A DNA stretch of 35,134 nucleotides, from the IMG/VR virus record IMGVR_UViG_3300045135_001414, positions 1-35,134 of that record. One strand, written 5' to 3'. The DNA is from a virus. This document shows, piece after piece, positions 5,936 through 12,100 of the stretch; positions within the stretch are counted from its first letter, which is position 1; the number at the start of each line of letters is the position of its first letter. The position numbers were made by a program, and so were the translations under genes. The notes under the pieces are model-generated. The model was not told where the DNA came from, made no database searches, and saw only the letters and a list, made by a program, of their open reading frames with translations.

Positions 5936-6004
5936 GCCATAAACTAAAACTACTAGAGGCCTGCCTATGCACACCTCTACATAAACAGACCTCTTAGGAG
6001 TCAA

Positions 6005-6742
6005 ATGAACATGAGTAAAGTAACACGTAAACCTTTGGATATCAATACCCTAAAAGGGCACCATGGCATCCATGTGAAAAATATACCTAATCTGAGTGAG
6101 TGGCTTTTATCATATAAGCCCGAGTATAAAACAGGTGAGCTAGTGGCCTTTTTAAAAGAGCATGGTGTGCAGTTTGCCTCTAAGCATGAGTCTACAGAGC
6201 TCAGCTATTATTTACCACCTCGTAAAAGTATAGGCCTCTCACTCGAGCCATACACTAAGCGCTTATATACTCTCTATCTTGAGAATTATAGAAAGCTTCA
6301 GCCAAGCAAGCCCAGTGCAGAGGCTACCTCTACTCTCGACTATCAAGTGCTTTCTCAATGGACTCAAAACATACATGCCTTAGATGGGCTGAAACGCACA
6401 GCACTCAGAGCGCTTGTCTTATATCATCCTGATAAACACTTAATCTATGAGGTAAGAGAGCAAGCATGGTATGCATACATTGCAGAGATGCAACTAGGCA
6501 CTAAATATGATCAAAGCTCTTTATTCACCGGCATAGAAACTAAGCCACAAGATGAGCCTCAAGATGAGCCTGTAGCTACTGCAGATCAAGACAGCACTCA
6601 GCTTTTATTAGATGTGATTAAGTCACAGGCCCAGGCTATCGAGGCTAACTATGAGCAAATTAAAAAGCTACAAGATGAGCTTGAGCAAATTAAAAACCTA
6701 CTCAATATCCGAGTGCAAGACTTATTAAGGGCAGTAAAGTAA
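6005..6742 (+). CDS. Orphan protein with HPDK (J-domain-like) motif and coiled coil
   Basis: The 245-residue protein is not recognised overall. AGGAG lies 4 nt before ATG. Around residues 126-165 the sequence LKRTALRALVLYHPDKHLIY and the following helix EVREQAWYAYIAEMQL resemble helix II, HPD loop and helix III of a J domain, whose HPD tripeptide stimulates DnaK ATPase. A short acidic repeat (PQDEPQDEP) follows, then a coiled coil (about 195-245) with repeated EQIKKLQDELEQIKNLL. N-terminal residues 18-70 may form another small domain. Its position between SSB and ThyX suggests a role in DNA metabolism. The J-domain idea depends on one short motif. Confidence 0.6.
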   Translation: MNMSKVTRKPLDINTLKGHHGIHVKNIPNLSEWLLSYKPEYKTGELVAFLKEHGVQFASKHESTELSYYLPPRKSIGLSLEPYTKRLYTLYLENYRKLQPSKPSAEATSTLDYQVLSQWTQNIHALDGLKRTALRALVLYHPDKHLIYEVREQAWYAYIAEMQLGTKYDQSSLFTGIETKPQDEPQDEPVATADQDSTQLLLDVIKSQAQAIEANYEQIKKLQDELEQIKNLLNIRVQDLLRAVK

Positions 6743-7374
6743 TGAGTAACTTTTATGGGTACTTTTTGTTTGATATAAAAAATGAGCCATTGGCTCTAGA
6801 TTGTAATGATATAAGTGATATTCATCCTAATGAGGACATGACTTATATAGTTATGAAAGATGGCACTATACATTTAGTTGCAATTGAAACTGAGTGCTTA
6901 GGGCCTGTTTGGAATAATTATCTAAACTCTACTAGTAAGCCTGTCGAAAGCAGACTTCTTAAGCTAGGAGGGCCACGCATTAAATTAATCAATAAAAATA
7001 CAGGTAAGCATGAGCTTGTATACTTTACTGATATACAAAGTGCAGGATGTGAAAACCATAATGAGGAAGATGGTGCACTGTATCTTTATGAGAGAACAAT
7101 CATAAAATTATTTAATGGGGCTGAATACTATATTGATATTCATGCTCACTGGGTTATTCAAGTGTGGCAACATTTAACTAACCCTAGAGTTTATGCAGGT
7201 ATAAGTATTATAGATCCGTTTAGTAAGCCATTAAAAATAATTCATCATAATGATTTAGAAACTATGGCCTATTCGGACTTTATAGAGTTTGCTAAAGAGA
7301 TATCTGATGATGAGGGGCCTGCATGTAGATACAGAATACTTATGAGTGATGAGGATATGATAAATGTTTACTAA
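6742..7374 (+). CDS. Orphan protein, beta-rich, AT-rich codons
   Basis: The 210-residue protein has no recognised family. It alternates short hydrophobic strands (YGYFLFDI, TYIVMKDGTIHLVAI) with acidic loops and ends in an acidic helix (AYSDFIEFAKEISDDEGPAC). Its start shares one base with the upstream stop (TAATG), so translation is probably coupled, and its end overlaps ThyX by 11 nt. Codon use is visibly more AT-rich than in the structural genes, as in the adjoining ThyX gene, which may mean these two genes arrived together. Confidence 0.65.
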   Translation: MSNFYGYFLFDIKNEPLALDCNDISDIHPNEDMTYIVMKDGTIHLVAIETECLGPVWNNYLNSTSKPVESRLLKLGGPRIKLINKNTGKHELVYFTDIQSAGCENHNEEDGALYLYERTIIKLFNGAEYYIDIHAHWVIQVWQHLTNPRVYAGISIIDPFSKPLKIIHHNDLETMAYSDFIEFAKEISDDEGPACRYRILMSDEDMINVY

Positions 7375-8047
7375 TTATGAATGTGAATTAATTGATTCTA
7401 TGGGCTCTGATTTAACAGTGGTTAACGCTGCAAGAGTGTCCTTTTCTGCTCATAAAAAACCTAATGAGGGTAAATATACTGTTAAGCCAGCGCTTATAGA
7501 AAAAGATGTTAAGCTGCTAAAGTTTTTAGCTGATCATAAACACACAAGCCCCTTTGAGCACTGCACTATTACATTTAGAATTAAGTGCCCTCTGTTTATT
7601 GCTCGTCAAATTATGAGGCACAGAACATTTAGCTATAATGAGATCAGCAGGCGCTATACTTCAAAAGATATTGAGTTTTGGTCACCTGCTCACATGAGAT
7701 CACAAGCTATTAATAATTTGCAGTGCTCTGGTGAAAGATTAGAAGAAGATAAAAGCAAAGAGATAATAGAAACTTATCAAACATTTATTAAAGATGCTTT
7801 TTCACTTTATGAGCAATTCTTAGAGGCAGGTGTATCTAGAGAGCAGGCTAGGGCAATCTTACCACAAAGCATGCATACTACTTTTTACATGACAGGCAAC
7901 TTACTTAACTGGTTTAAGTTTATCAAATTAAGACGAACTACAGAGGCGCAACCTGAGGTTAAGGTTATTGCTGTTGATATAGCTAGAGAGCTTGTAAAAT
8001 TATATCCTGAGTCTTGTAGTGCTTGGGCAGTAGGATATTGGGATTAA
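7364..8047 (+). CDS. thyX: Flavin-dependent thymidylate synthase ThyX
   Basis: The 227-residue enzyme makes dTMP from dUMP using methylene-tetrahydrofolate, FAD and NADPH. The ThyX signature RHR-x2-S-x-NE-x-S appears as RHRTFSYNEISRRYT from residue 85, with R85/R87 and S90 in the FAD/dUMP site. The downstream segment QARAILPQSMHTTFYMTGNL carries the second substrate-binding region, followed by LNWFKFIKLRRTTEAQPEV, a typical ThyX C-terminal helix. Length is normal. It pairs functionally with the dCMP deaminase at 804. Start and end overlap both neighbours. Confidence 0.96.
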   Translation: MFTNYECELIDSMGSDLTVVNAARVSFSAHKKPNEGKYTVKPALIEKDVKLLKFLADHKHTSPFEHCTITFRIKCPLFIARQIMRHRTFSYNEISRRYTSKDIEFWSPAHMRSQAINNLQCSGERLEEDKSKEIIETYQTFIKDAFSLYEQFLEAGVSREQARAILPQSMHTTFYMTGNLLNWFKFIKLRRTTEAQPEVKVIAVDIARELVKLYPESCSAWAVGYWD

Positions 8048-8547
8048 TGAACACTAATAAACAAGATGCTATCTCAATGGCTATTAAACTAAAGCGCAAG
8101 GGCCTGCTTAATAGGCAGATAGTTAGAGAGCTTGATGCCTTGGGTTATCGTAACCCTAAAACATTAAAGCCATGGACTAAGGGCTTAGTGCAAAAAAAAG
8201 TAGAGGGCATTTATCCTGATAAAGATAGTGAGGCTTTAGCTCAAGCCCGAGCCTTAAAAATTAGAGAGCAGGGTTTAACTATTGTGCAAATTGTAAAGCA
8301 ATTAGAGCAAGAGGGATTTATTAGTTATTGGACACAGCGCCCTTTTGGGCTCTCTGCTGTAACTAGATGGGTAAACAATATAGAGCCTAGTTATAAATCA
8401 CGAGCTAAGAAAAGAGCTTTAGAGCTATTTGATGAGGGTGTTTATTTAGCAGAGATAGTGAGAGTTTTAGCTAAAGAGGGCTTGATTAATAAACTTACAG
8501 GCAAGCCTTATAGCAAAAGCTCATTATATAATTGGATATACTTATGA
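8047..8547 (+). CDS. Protein of three tandem HTH-like repeats
   Basis: About 166 residues from ATG 8047, which shares one base with the ThyX stop (TAATG); an in-frame ATG at 8023 lies inside thyX. Three units of about 50 residues follow one another. Each has a helix ending in Gly (LKRKGLLN, LKIREQGLT, LELFDEGVY), then QIVRELDALGYRN / QIVKQLEQEGFIS / EIVRVLAKEGLIN, then T-x-[KR]-P-[WFY] and a final hydrophobic helix. The pattern resembles the DNA-binding module of serine recombinases (LNxxGxxTxxGKxWTxxxV), but no catalytic domain is present. It lies just upstream of the terminase genes, so a DNA-binding role is plausible but unproven. Confidence 0.7.
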   Translation: MNTNKQDAISMAIKLKRKGLLNRQIVRELDALGYRNPKTLKPWTKGLVQKKVEGIYPDKDSEALAQARALKIREQGLTIVQIVKQLEQEGFISYWTQRPFGLSAVTRWVNNIEPSYKSRAKKRALELFDEGVYLAEIVRVLAKEGLINKLTGKPYSKSSLYNWIYL

Positions 8548-8741
8548 ATAAAGAAATTAAAGCACCAAGCAACGCGCACGCAATAGAGATACTGGCTAAG
8601 CTAAGGCGCAAGCTTATAGATAACCATGGCCCAGACCTAGCCAAAGAGTCAGCAGAGCTTTATAATCATATAGAGAAAACACTTTTATCAGCATTGAGAG
8701 AGCATTATGAGCACAAAGAGCAAAGCAGGGCGCAAGTCTAA
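8544..8741 (+). CDS. Small helical protein before the terminase genes
   Basis: About 65 residues from ATG 8544, overlapping the previous stop (ATGA); its end overlaps the small terminase start by 35 nt. The sequence is almost wholly helical and charged (AHAIEILAKLRRKLIDNHGP, AELYNHIEKTLLSALREHYE). No family is recognised. It may be an accessory to terminase or the preceding repeat protein, judged on position only. Confidence 0.55.
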   Translation: MNKEIKAPSNAHAIEILAKLRRKLIDNHGPDLAKESAELYNHIEKTLLSALREHYEHKEQSRAQV

Positions 8742-9108
8742 GAAAACACCTGAGAGAGTAGAGAGGCTACTAGATAATCTGAGACAAGGCATGAGCCAAG
8801 CAAGTGCCATCACTCAAGCAGGTATTGCTAAAACCACATTCTACACATGGCTTAAAGAGGATGAGCAATTTAAGACTGAGGTAGAAACTGCAGAGGACTT
8901 TGCAGAGGCTGTGCAGATAGCTCAGATAAAAGCACTTGGTGAGGCTAAGATGGATTGGCGTGCTTATGCATGGCTTTTAGAAAGGCGTTTTCCAGATAGG
9001 TGGTCTGCTAAACGAGAAACCGAGGTAACTATCAATCAATCTAATGGGCAGGCTGAGGTGCTGAGCATGATACAGCAGGCCATGAGTAATACTGATGATG
9101 AGGACTAA
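8707..9108 (+). CDS. terS: Terminase small subunit
   Basis: The 133-residue protein has a basic N-terminus followed by an HTH: VERLLDNLRQGMSQASAITQ, then AGIAKTTFYTWLKEDEQF, a layout common to phage small terminases (compare Terminase_5/HTH types). Residues 55-100 are helical with KALGEAKMDWRAYAWLLERRFPDRW, a motif frequent in this group. The acidic C-terminus (NTDDED) ends one base before the large subunit. It recognises the packaging site and presents DNA to the motor. Adjacent position to terL supports the call. Confidence 0.88.
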   Translation: MSTKSKAGRKSKKTPERVERLLDNLRQGMSQASAITQAGIAKTTFYTWLKEDEQFKTEVETAEDFAEAVQIAQIKALGEAKMDWRAYAWLLERRFPDRWSAKRETEVTINQSNGQAEVLSMIQQAMSNTDDED

Positions 9109-10491
9109 ATGCAGATTCAACTCAATAAGCTGCAAAGGTCGATTATCAACAGGATAATAAATCAAGATGAGGTTATCTCTGCTAGATGTGGGTGGGGCTC
9201 AGGCAAAACATCTGCCTTAGTGTTTAGCCTGCTCACTGTTAGCAAGTGGCGTGCAGGGTGTAGCTCTCTGCTCATCACAGATACAACGCCTAGATATAAC
9301 TCTGTGCTTATGCCCGAGATTGCCAAATGGTTAGAGCCTCTCGGGTGGGTATATAATCACACTCTTAGGCTGTGGACTGATACACATACAGGCTCTACTG
9401 TGTGGTGCAGATCGTATTTTAGACCTGGCACTCGAGAGGCTACCCATAACCCATTAGAGGGTTTAAATATAACTAGTGGTGTGTGCCTCATCGATGAGTG
9501 CCAAACATTAACAGCAGAGGTAGCACATAAAGCCTTAGGGCGTTTAAGAGCAGGCCCAAGCCCTATAATGATCTTAGTGGGCTTACCTGTGGCAGATGCT
9601 TGGTGGTGCAATATGGCAGAGGAGGCAGGCTATCAGCCCTTGCTTTTTACTAGCTATGTTAATCAAGCCAATCTCTCAGAGGCATGGTTTGAGGCTACCA
9701 AGATGCTGCCCGAGGCAGAGCGTGAGGCCATGGTGATGAACAAGCCTGCACCTCCCACAGGTCTTATCTATAATGAGTTTACTCATAACCACATTATCGA
9801 GGGCTGGCAGTATAAGGAAAGCATGACAGGGCGCATAGCCATAGACTGGGGATTTAGGAAACCATCAGTATTAATTATGGCTTATGATGATGAGTTACAA
9901 GCATCTGTTATCTGCCATGAGATTAACCCTGCAGAGGTCACCACAGCACAGCTAGCTGAGATGATACTTAAGGTGGCATGGCCTAGATCACTCAAAGCCC
10001 AAGCTAATGGGCCTAAGATCTGGTTAGATGATGGAGTAGCTGACAAGGCAGGCAAGGCACGCAATGATCAGACAGGGCAAAGTGCTTTTAGAGCAATGCG
10101 CAAACCACCTGCTCAAGGTGGGCTAGGTATGCATCTTAGAAATACATCAGACCCTATAAGAGTGGATATACTTAATGGCATACAACGCCTCAAGCGTGCT
10201 TTTGATTCTAAAAAATATCTCATCACTAAGGAGGTATGGGATTTAGGAGAGAGGGCCCGAGGCAATAGCTTGAGAAAAGCCCTGCTTAGTTACTCATGGG
10301 ATAATAAAGAGCAGCCTAAAAAAGATGGGCGTGAAGACCCTTTAGACGCGCTTAGATATGATTGCATTATGTTTAACTGGCATGATTCAATAGTAGACTC
10401 AAGACAATATACATCTAGAGCTAGAGGCGCAGGTAATATAAATAATAAGCGTAAGGTGAGGATAGGTAGAGCAAGCAAGCAAAGTTTTTAA
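9109..10491 (+). CDS. terL: Terminase large subunit
   Basis: The 460-residue packaging motor has an N-terminal ATPase with Walker A GWGSGKT (28-34) and Walker B VCLIDECQ (125-132; D129, E130). A C-terminal RNase H-like nuclease follows, with first acidic motif AIDWGFRKP (D246), a middle Asp pair in KIWLDDGVADKAG and final acidic motif REDPLDALRYD near 415. Walker A lies unusually close to the N-terminus, so the adenine-binding N-terminal motif must be the LNKLQRSIIN region. The protein cuts concatemers and drives DNA into proheads. The start follows the small subunit's stop directly. Confidence 0.95.
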   Translation: MQIQLNKLQRSIINRIINQDEVISARCGWGSGKTSALVFSLLTVSKWRAGCSSLLITDTTPRYNSVLMPEIAKWLEPLGWVYNHTLRLWTDTHTGSTVWCRSYFRPGTREATHNPLEGLNITSGVCLIDECQTLTAEVAHKALGRLRAGPSPIMILVGLPVADAWWCNMAEEAGYQPLLFTSYVNQANLSEAWFEATKMLPEAEREAMVMNKPAPPTGLIYNEFTHNHIIEGWQYKESMTGRIAIDWGFRKPSVLIMAYDDELQASVICHEINPAEVTTAQLAEMILKVAWPRSLKAQANGPKIWLDDGVADKAGKARNDQTGQSAFRAMRKPPAQGGLGMHLRNTSDPIRVDILNGIQRLKRAFDSKKYLITKEVWDLGERARGNSLRKALLSYSWDNKEQPKKDGREDPLDALRYDCIMFNWHDSIVDSRQYTSRARGAGNINNKRKVRIGRASKQSF

Positions 10492-10501
10492 GGGGCGTGA
10501 T

Positions 10502-11329
10502 GTGGAATACACAGAGAGATACTTAGCCATAGTTTTACTTGATCTTATTGGCTCTACTGCATTTATCCAAAGGGTAGGAGCTATGCAGGGTGCGAGGTGG
10601 TTACAGTACCATGATAAGCTAGCTAGATCTTTAGTGTATAAGTTTGATGGCAGAGAGATTGATAGGAGTGATGGCTTTTTACTTAGCTTCGAGAGGCCCA
10701 TAGATGCAGTTAACTTTGCTCTACATTATCAGCAAAGCATCCCAGCTAAGACAAAGTTAGGCGCTCGAATTGGTGTGCATTGGGGAAAAGTAGTAGAGGT
10801 TAAGCAAGATGAGTTACACACTTTAGTAGGTGCTAAGAGTATAGAGCTCGAGGGCATTGCTAAAAATATTTGTGCACGCACCATGAGCCTATGCCAAGCA
10901 GGGCAGGTGCTGTTAACTGTAGAGGCTATGCTTGCAGTTAAGAGGCGTACCAATACCTTTACACCTAAAAACACACGCTATGCATTAGCAGGCGAGTATA
11001 GATTTAAAGGTGTTAGAAAGCCTCAGCTTATTTACACAGTAGGTGCTACCATTGAAAGCTTACAGCCTCCACCATCATCTGAGAAAGCAAAAAAGGTGGC
11101 AGGCCCTAGGAAGATCAAGAGCAGGATGAGAGATAGAAAGCTTAAAGAGTGGCTTGCATGGGTTATGTATCGTTTAGCCTTTGGCCTCTGCCTGTGGTTT
11201 TGCTTGGTGGCGTTTCCCATATTGAGTAATAAACACTCACGCCTTATGATGGGCTTAGATGATTACTTTTACTGGCTAGATACTTTAATGCTATGGATAA
11301 CTAGATTAATGAGGGTGCTAAATGGCTGA
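10502..11329 (+). CDS. Class III nucleotidyl cyclase with C-terminal membrane helices
   Basis: The 275-residue protein starts at GTG 10502, with AAGGGG 6 nt upstream. Residues 6-181 are a complete class III cyclase domain: LLDLIGST with metal Asp D14, RSDGFLLSF with metal Asp D57, GARIGVHWGKVVE (87-99), NICAR with the transition-state Asn/Arg pair (N122, R126), and the closing strand YRFKGVRKPQLIYTVG. By hand alignment the base-specifying Lys/Asp pair of adenylate cyclases is I53/E115, so the nucleotide made cannot be predicted. A basic linker (190-215) leads to a transmembrane helix (218-241) and an amphipathic or second helix (256-272). It overlaps the next membrane protein by 8 nt. Pycsar pyrimidine cyclases share this fold, but function here is inferred. 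Confidence 0.88.
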   Translation: MEYTERYLAIVLLDLIGSTAFIQRVGAMQGARWLQYHDKLARSLVYKFDGREIDRSDGFLLSFERPIDAVNFALHYQQSIPAKTKLGARIGVHWGKVVEVKQDELHTLVGAKSIELEGIAKNICARTMSLCQAGQVLLTVEAMLAVKRRTNTFTPKNTRYALAGEYRFKGVRKPQLIYTVGATIESLQPPPSSEKAKKVAGPRKIKSRMRDRKLKEWLAWVMYRLAFGLCLWFCLVAFPILSNKHSRLMMGLDDYFYWLDTLMLWITRLMRVLNG

Positions 11330-11777
11330 GCAAAAAAAGCAAAGTGCTAAAGAGATTACTAGGGATGAGAAAGCCCGTAGAGGATGGTGGTTTAGCGTGG
11401 TGTTCTTACTAATAGTGGTAGGCCTTATCCTGTTCTTAACTTATGTAAAGATAGTAGACGAGAACAGAGATGTATTAGTAGGCATCTTGGGTATGGTCAC
11501 AGGCTCAATAAGCAGTATGATGGCTATAGCTAGTGGGCGTGACCCATCAGAGGTAGAGGAGCTTAAGGATAAGCTTGCCTCTGCTAATGCAGATAGAGAG
11601 GCGCTTATAGCTCGGTTAAGGGATGCACAGATACAGATGCAAATTAAGCATGATCAACTATTCGAGTTACAGACAGCCATCATTAATAAGTTGAGCATGT
11701 TTAGTGATAAGCCACCCATCACACAGCACACAGAGGAAGATGTAGTTTTACACCCTGATGTTAAGCGGTGGACTTAA
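11322..11777 (+). CDS. Two-helix membrane protein with coiled coil, coupled to the cyclase
   Basis: The 151-residue protein has a basic N-terminus, two membrane helices (about 22-44, WWFSVVFLLIVVGLILFLTY; and 50-69, VLVGILGMVTGSISSMMAIA) and a long coiled coil (74-122). The ATG overlaps the end of the cyclase gene, with GAGGG 6 nt before it. No cyclic-nucleotide-binding domain is evident, unlike known Pycsar membrane effectors. It could be the effector or membrane partner of the cyclase, or a holin-like protein. It is the last gene before a terminator, so it closes the terminase/cyclase unit. Confidence 0.75.
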   Translation: MAEQKKQSAKEITRDEKARRGWWFSVVFLLIVVGLILFLTYVKIVDENRDVLVGILGMVTGSISSMMAIASGRDPSEVEELKDKLASANADREALIARLRDAQIQMQIKHDQLFELQTAIINKLSMFSDKPPITQHTEEDVVLHPDVKRWT

Positions 11778-11784
11778 AGCAAAA

Positions 11785-11828
11785 AGCCCCACACCTCAAA
11801 AATCACAAAAAGGTGTAGGGCTGTTTGT
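11785..11828 (+). terminator. Hairpin terminator after the cyclase/membrane-protein unit
   Basis: AGCCCC-ACACCT (11785-11796) pairs with AGGTGT-AGGGCT (11811-11822), 11 of 12 pairs with one C/A mismatch and a 14-nt loop, then GTTTGTT. It lies 8 nt after the stop codon at 11777. Confidence 0.65.
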
Positions 11829-11864
11829 TCAACGCTGGCACACTAAACTATTTAGCGAGTAAAT

Positions 11865-11903
11865 AAAAGCTTAACCACCTTGCCTAGTCTTAAGCTTTTT
11901 TTA
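11865..11903 (+). terminator. Second intrinsic terminator
   Basis: AAAAGCTTAA (11865-11874) and TTAAGCTTTT (11890-11899) are a perfect 10-bp stem with a 15-nt loop, running into T-rich sequence (seven Ts from 11896-11902). The A-rich 5' side makes it potentially active in both directions. It overlaps the larger inverted repeat 11871-11935. Confidence 0.6.
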
Positions 11904-11935
11904 AGCTCGGACCAAATACTAGACAAGATGGTTAA
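11871..11935. repeat. Long inverted repeat in the late control region
   Basis: TTAACCACCTTGCCTAGT (11871-11888) and ACTAGACAAGATGGTTAA (11918-11935) match as inverted arms at 16 of 18 positions with a 29-nt centre. Both mismatches become G-U pairs in an RNA read from the - strand, so only that transcript would form a full stem. The fold competes with the 11865-11903 hairpin. Function is unknown. Confidence 0.55.
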
Positions 11936-11993
11936 ACAAGGCTCAGTATACAACAACAAAAATACTAAGCCTGTCAGTCAGACAGTTGACTAT

Positions 11994-12008
11994 GTTAACA
12001 CTGTTAAC
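11994..12008. promoter_or_regulatory. 15-bp palindrome GTTAACACTGTTAAC upstream of the structural operon
   Basis: This is the exact reverse complement of the palindrome at 5161-5175 upstream of the ribbon-helix-helix gene. It lies 29 nt upstream of the -35 box of the promoter at 12038, an activator-like position. It also exactly fills the end of a 17-nt spacer behind a TTGACT (11986-11991), whose matching -10 (AAGGTA) is poor. Confidence 0.6.
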
Positions 12009-12037
12009 AAGGTAAAGCAAGCAAAAAAATAGATATA

Positions 12038-12066
12038 TTGCTAAATAATTAAATTGTGCTTATAAT
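12038..12066 (+). promoter_or_regulatory. Promoter of the structural operon
   Basis: TTGCTA (12038-12043), a 17-nt spacer and a perfect TATAAT (12061-12066). Transcription would start near 12073, after the GTG at 12056, so that GTG cannot be the portal start on this transcript. The ribosome site AGGGG (12092-12096) precedes ATG 12101. Of the 323-base gene-free stretch 11778-12100, this promoter, the two terminators, the inverted repeat and the palindrome are what I can identify. Confidence 0.7.
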
Positions 12067-12100
12067 GCATCTAGAGCCCATTAATCTACATAGGGGTACT

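Noticed and set aside
5954-5979. TAGAGG/CCTCTA hairpin after SSB as a terminator
   Set aside because: The stem has only 6 bp with a long loop and no T run, and the next gene follows closely.
9357-11220. Several antisense open frames of 60-100 residues opposite terminase and cyclase
   Set aside because: They have no ribosome sites and no protein-like motifs, and lie opposite strongly supported genes.
12056-12100. In-frame GTG start giving a portal protein 15 residues longer
   Set aside because: This start overlaps the TATAAT box of the likely promoter, and ATG 12101 has a better ribosome site.
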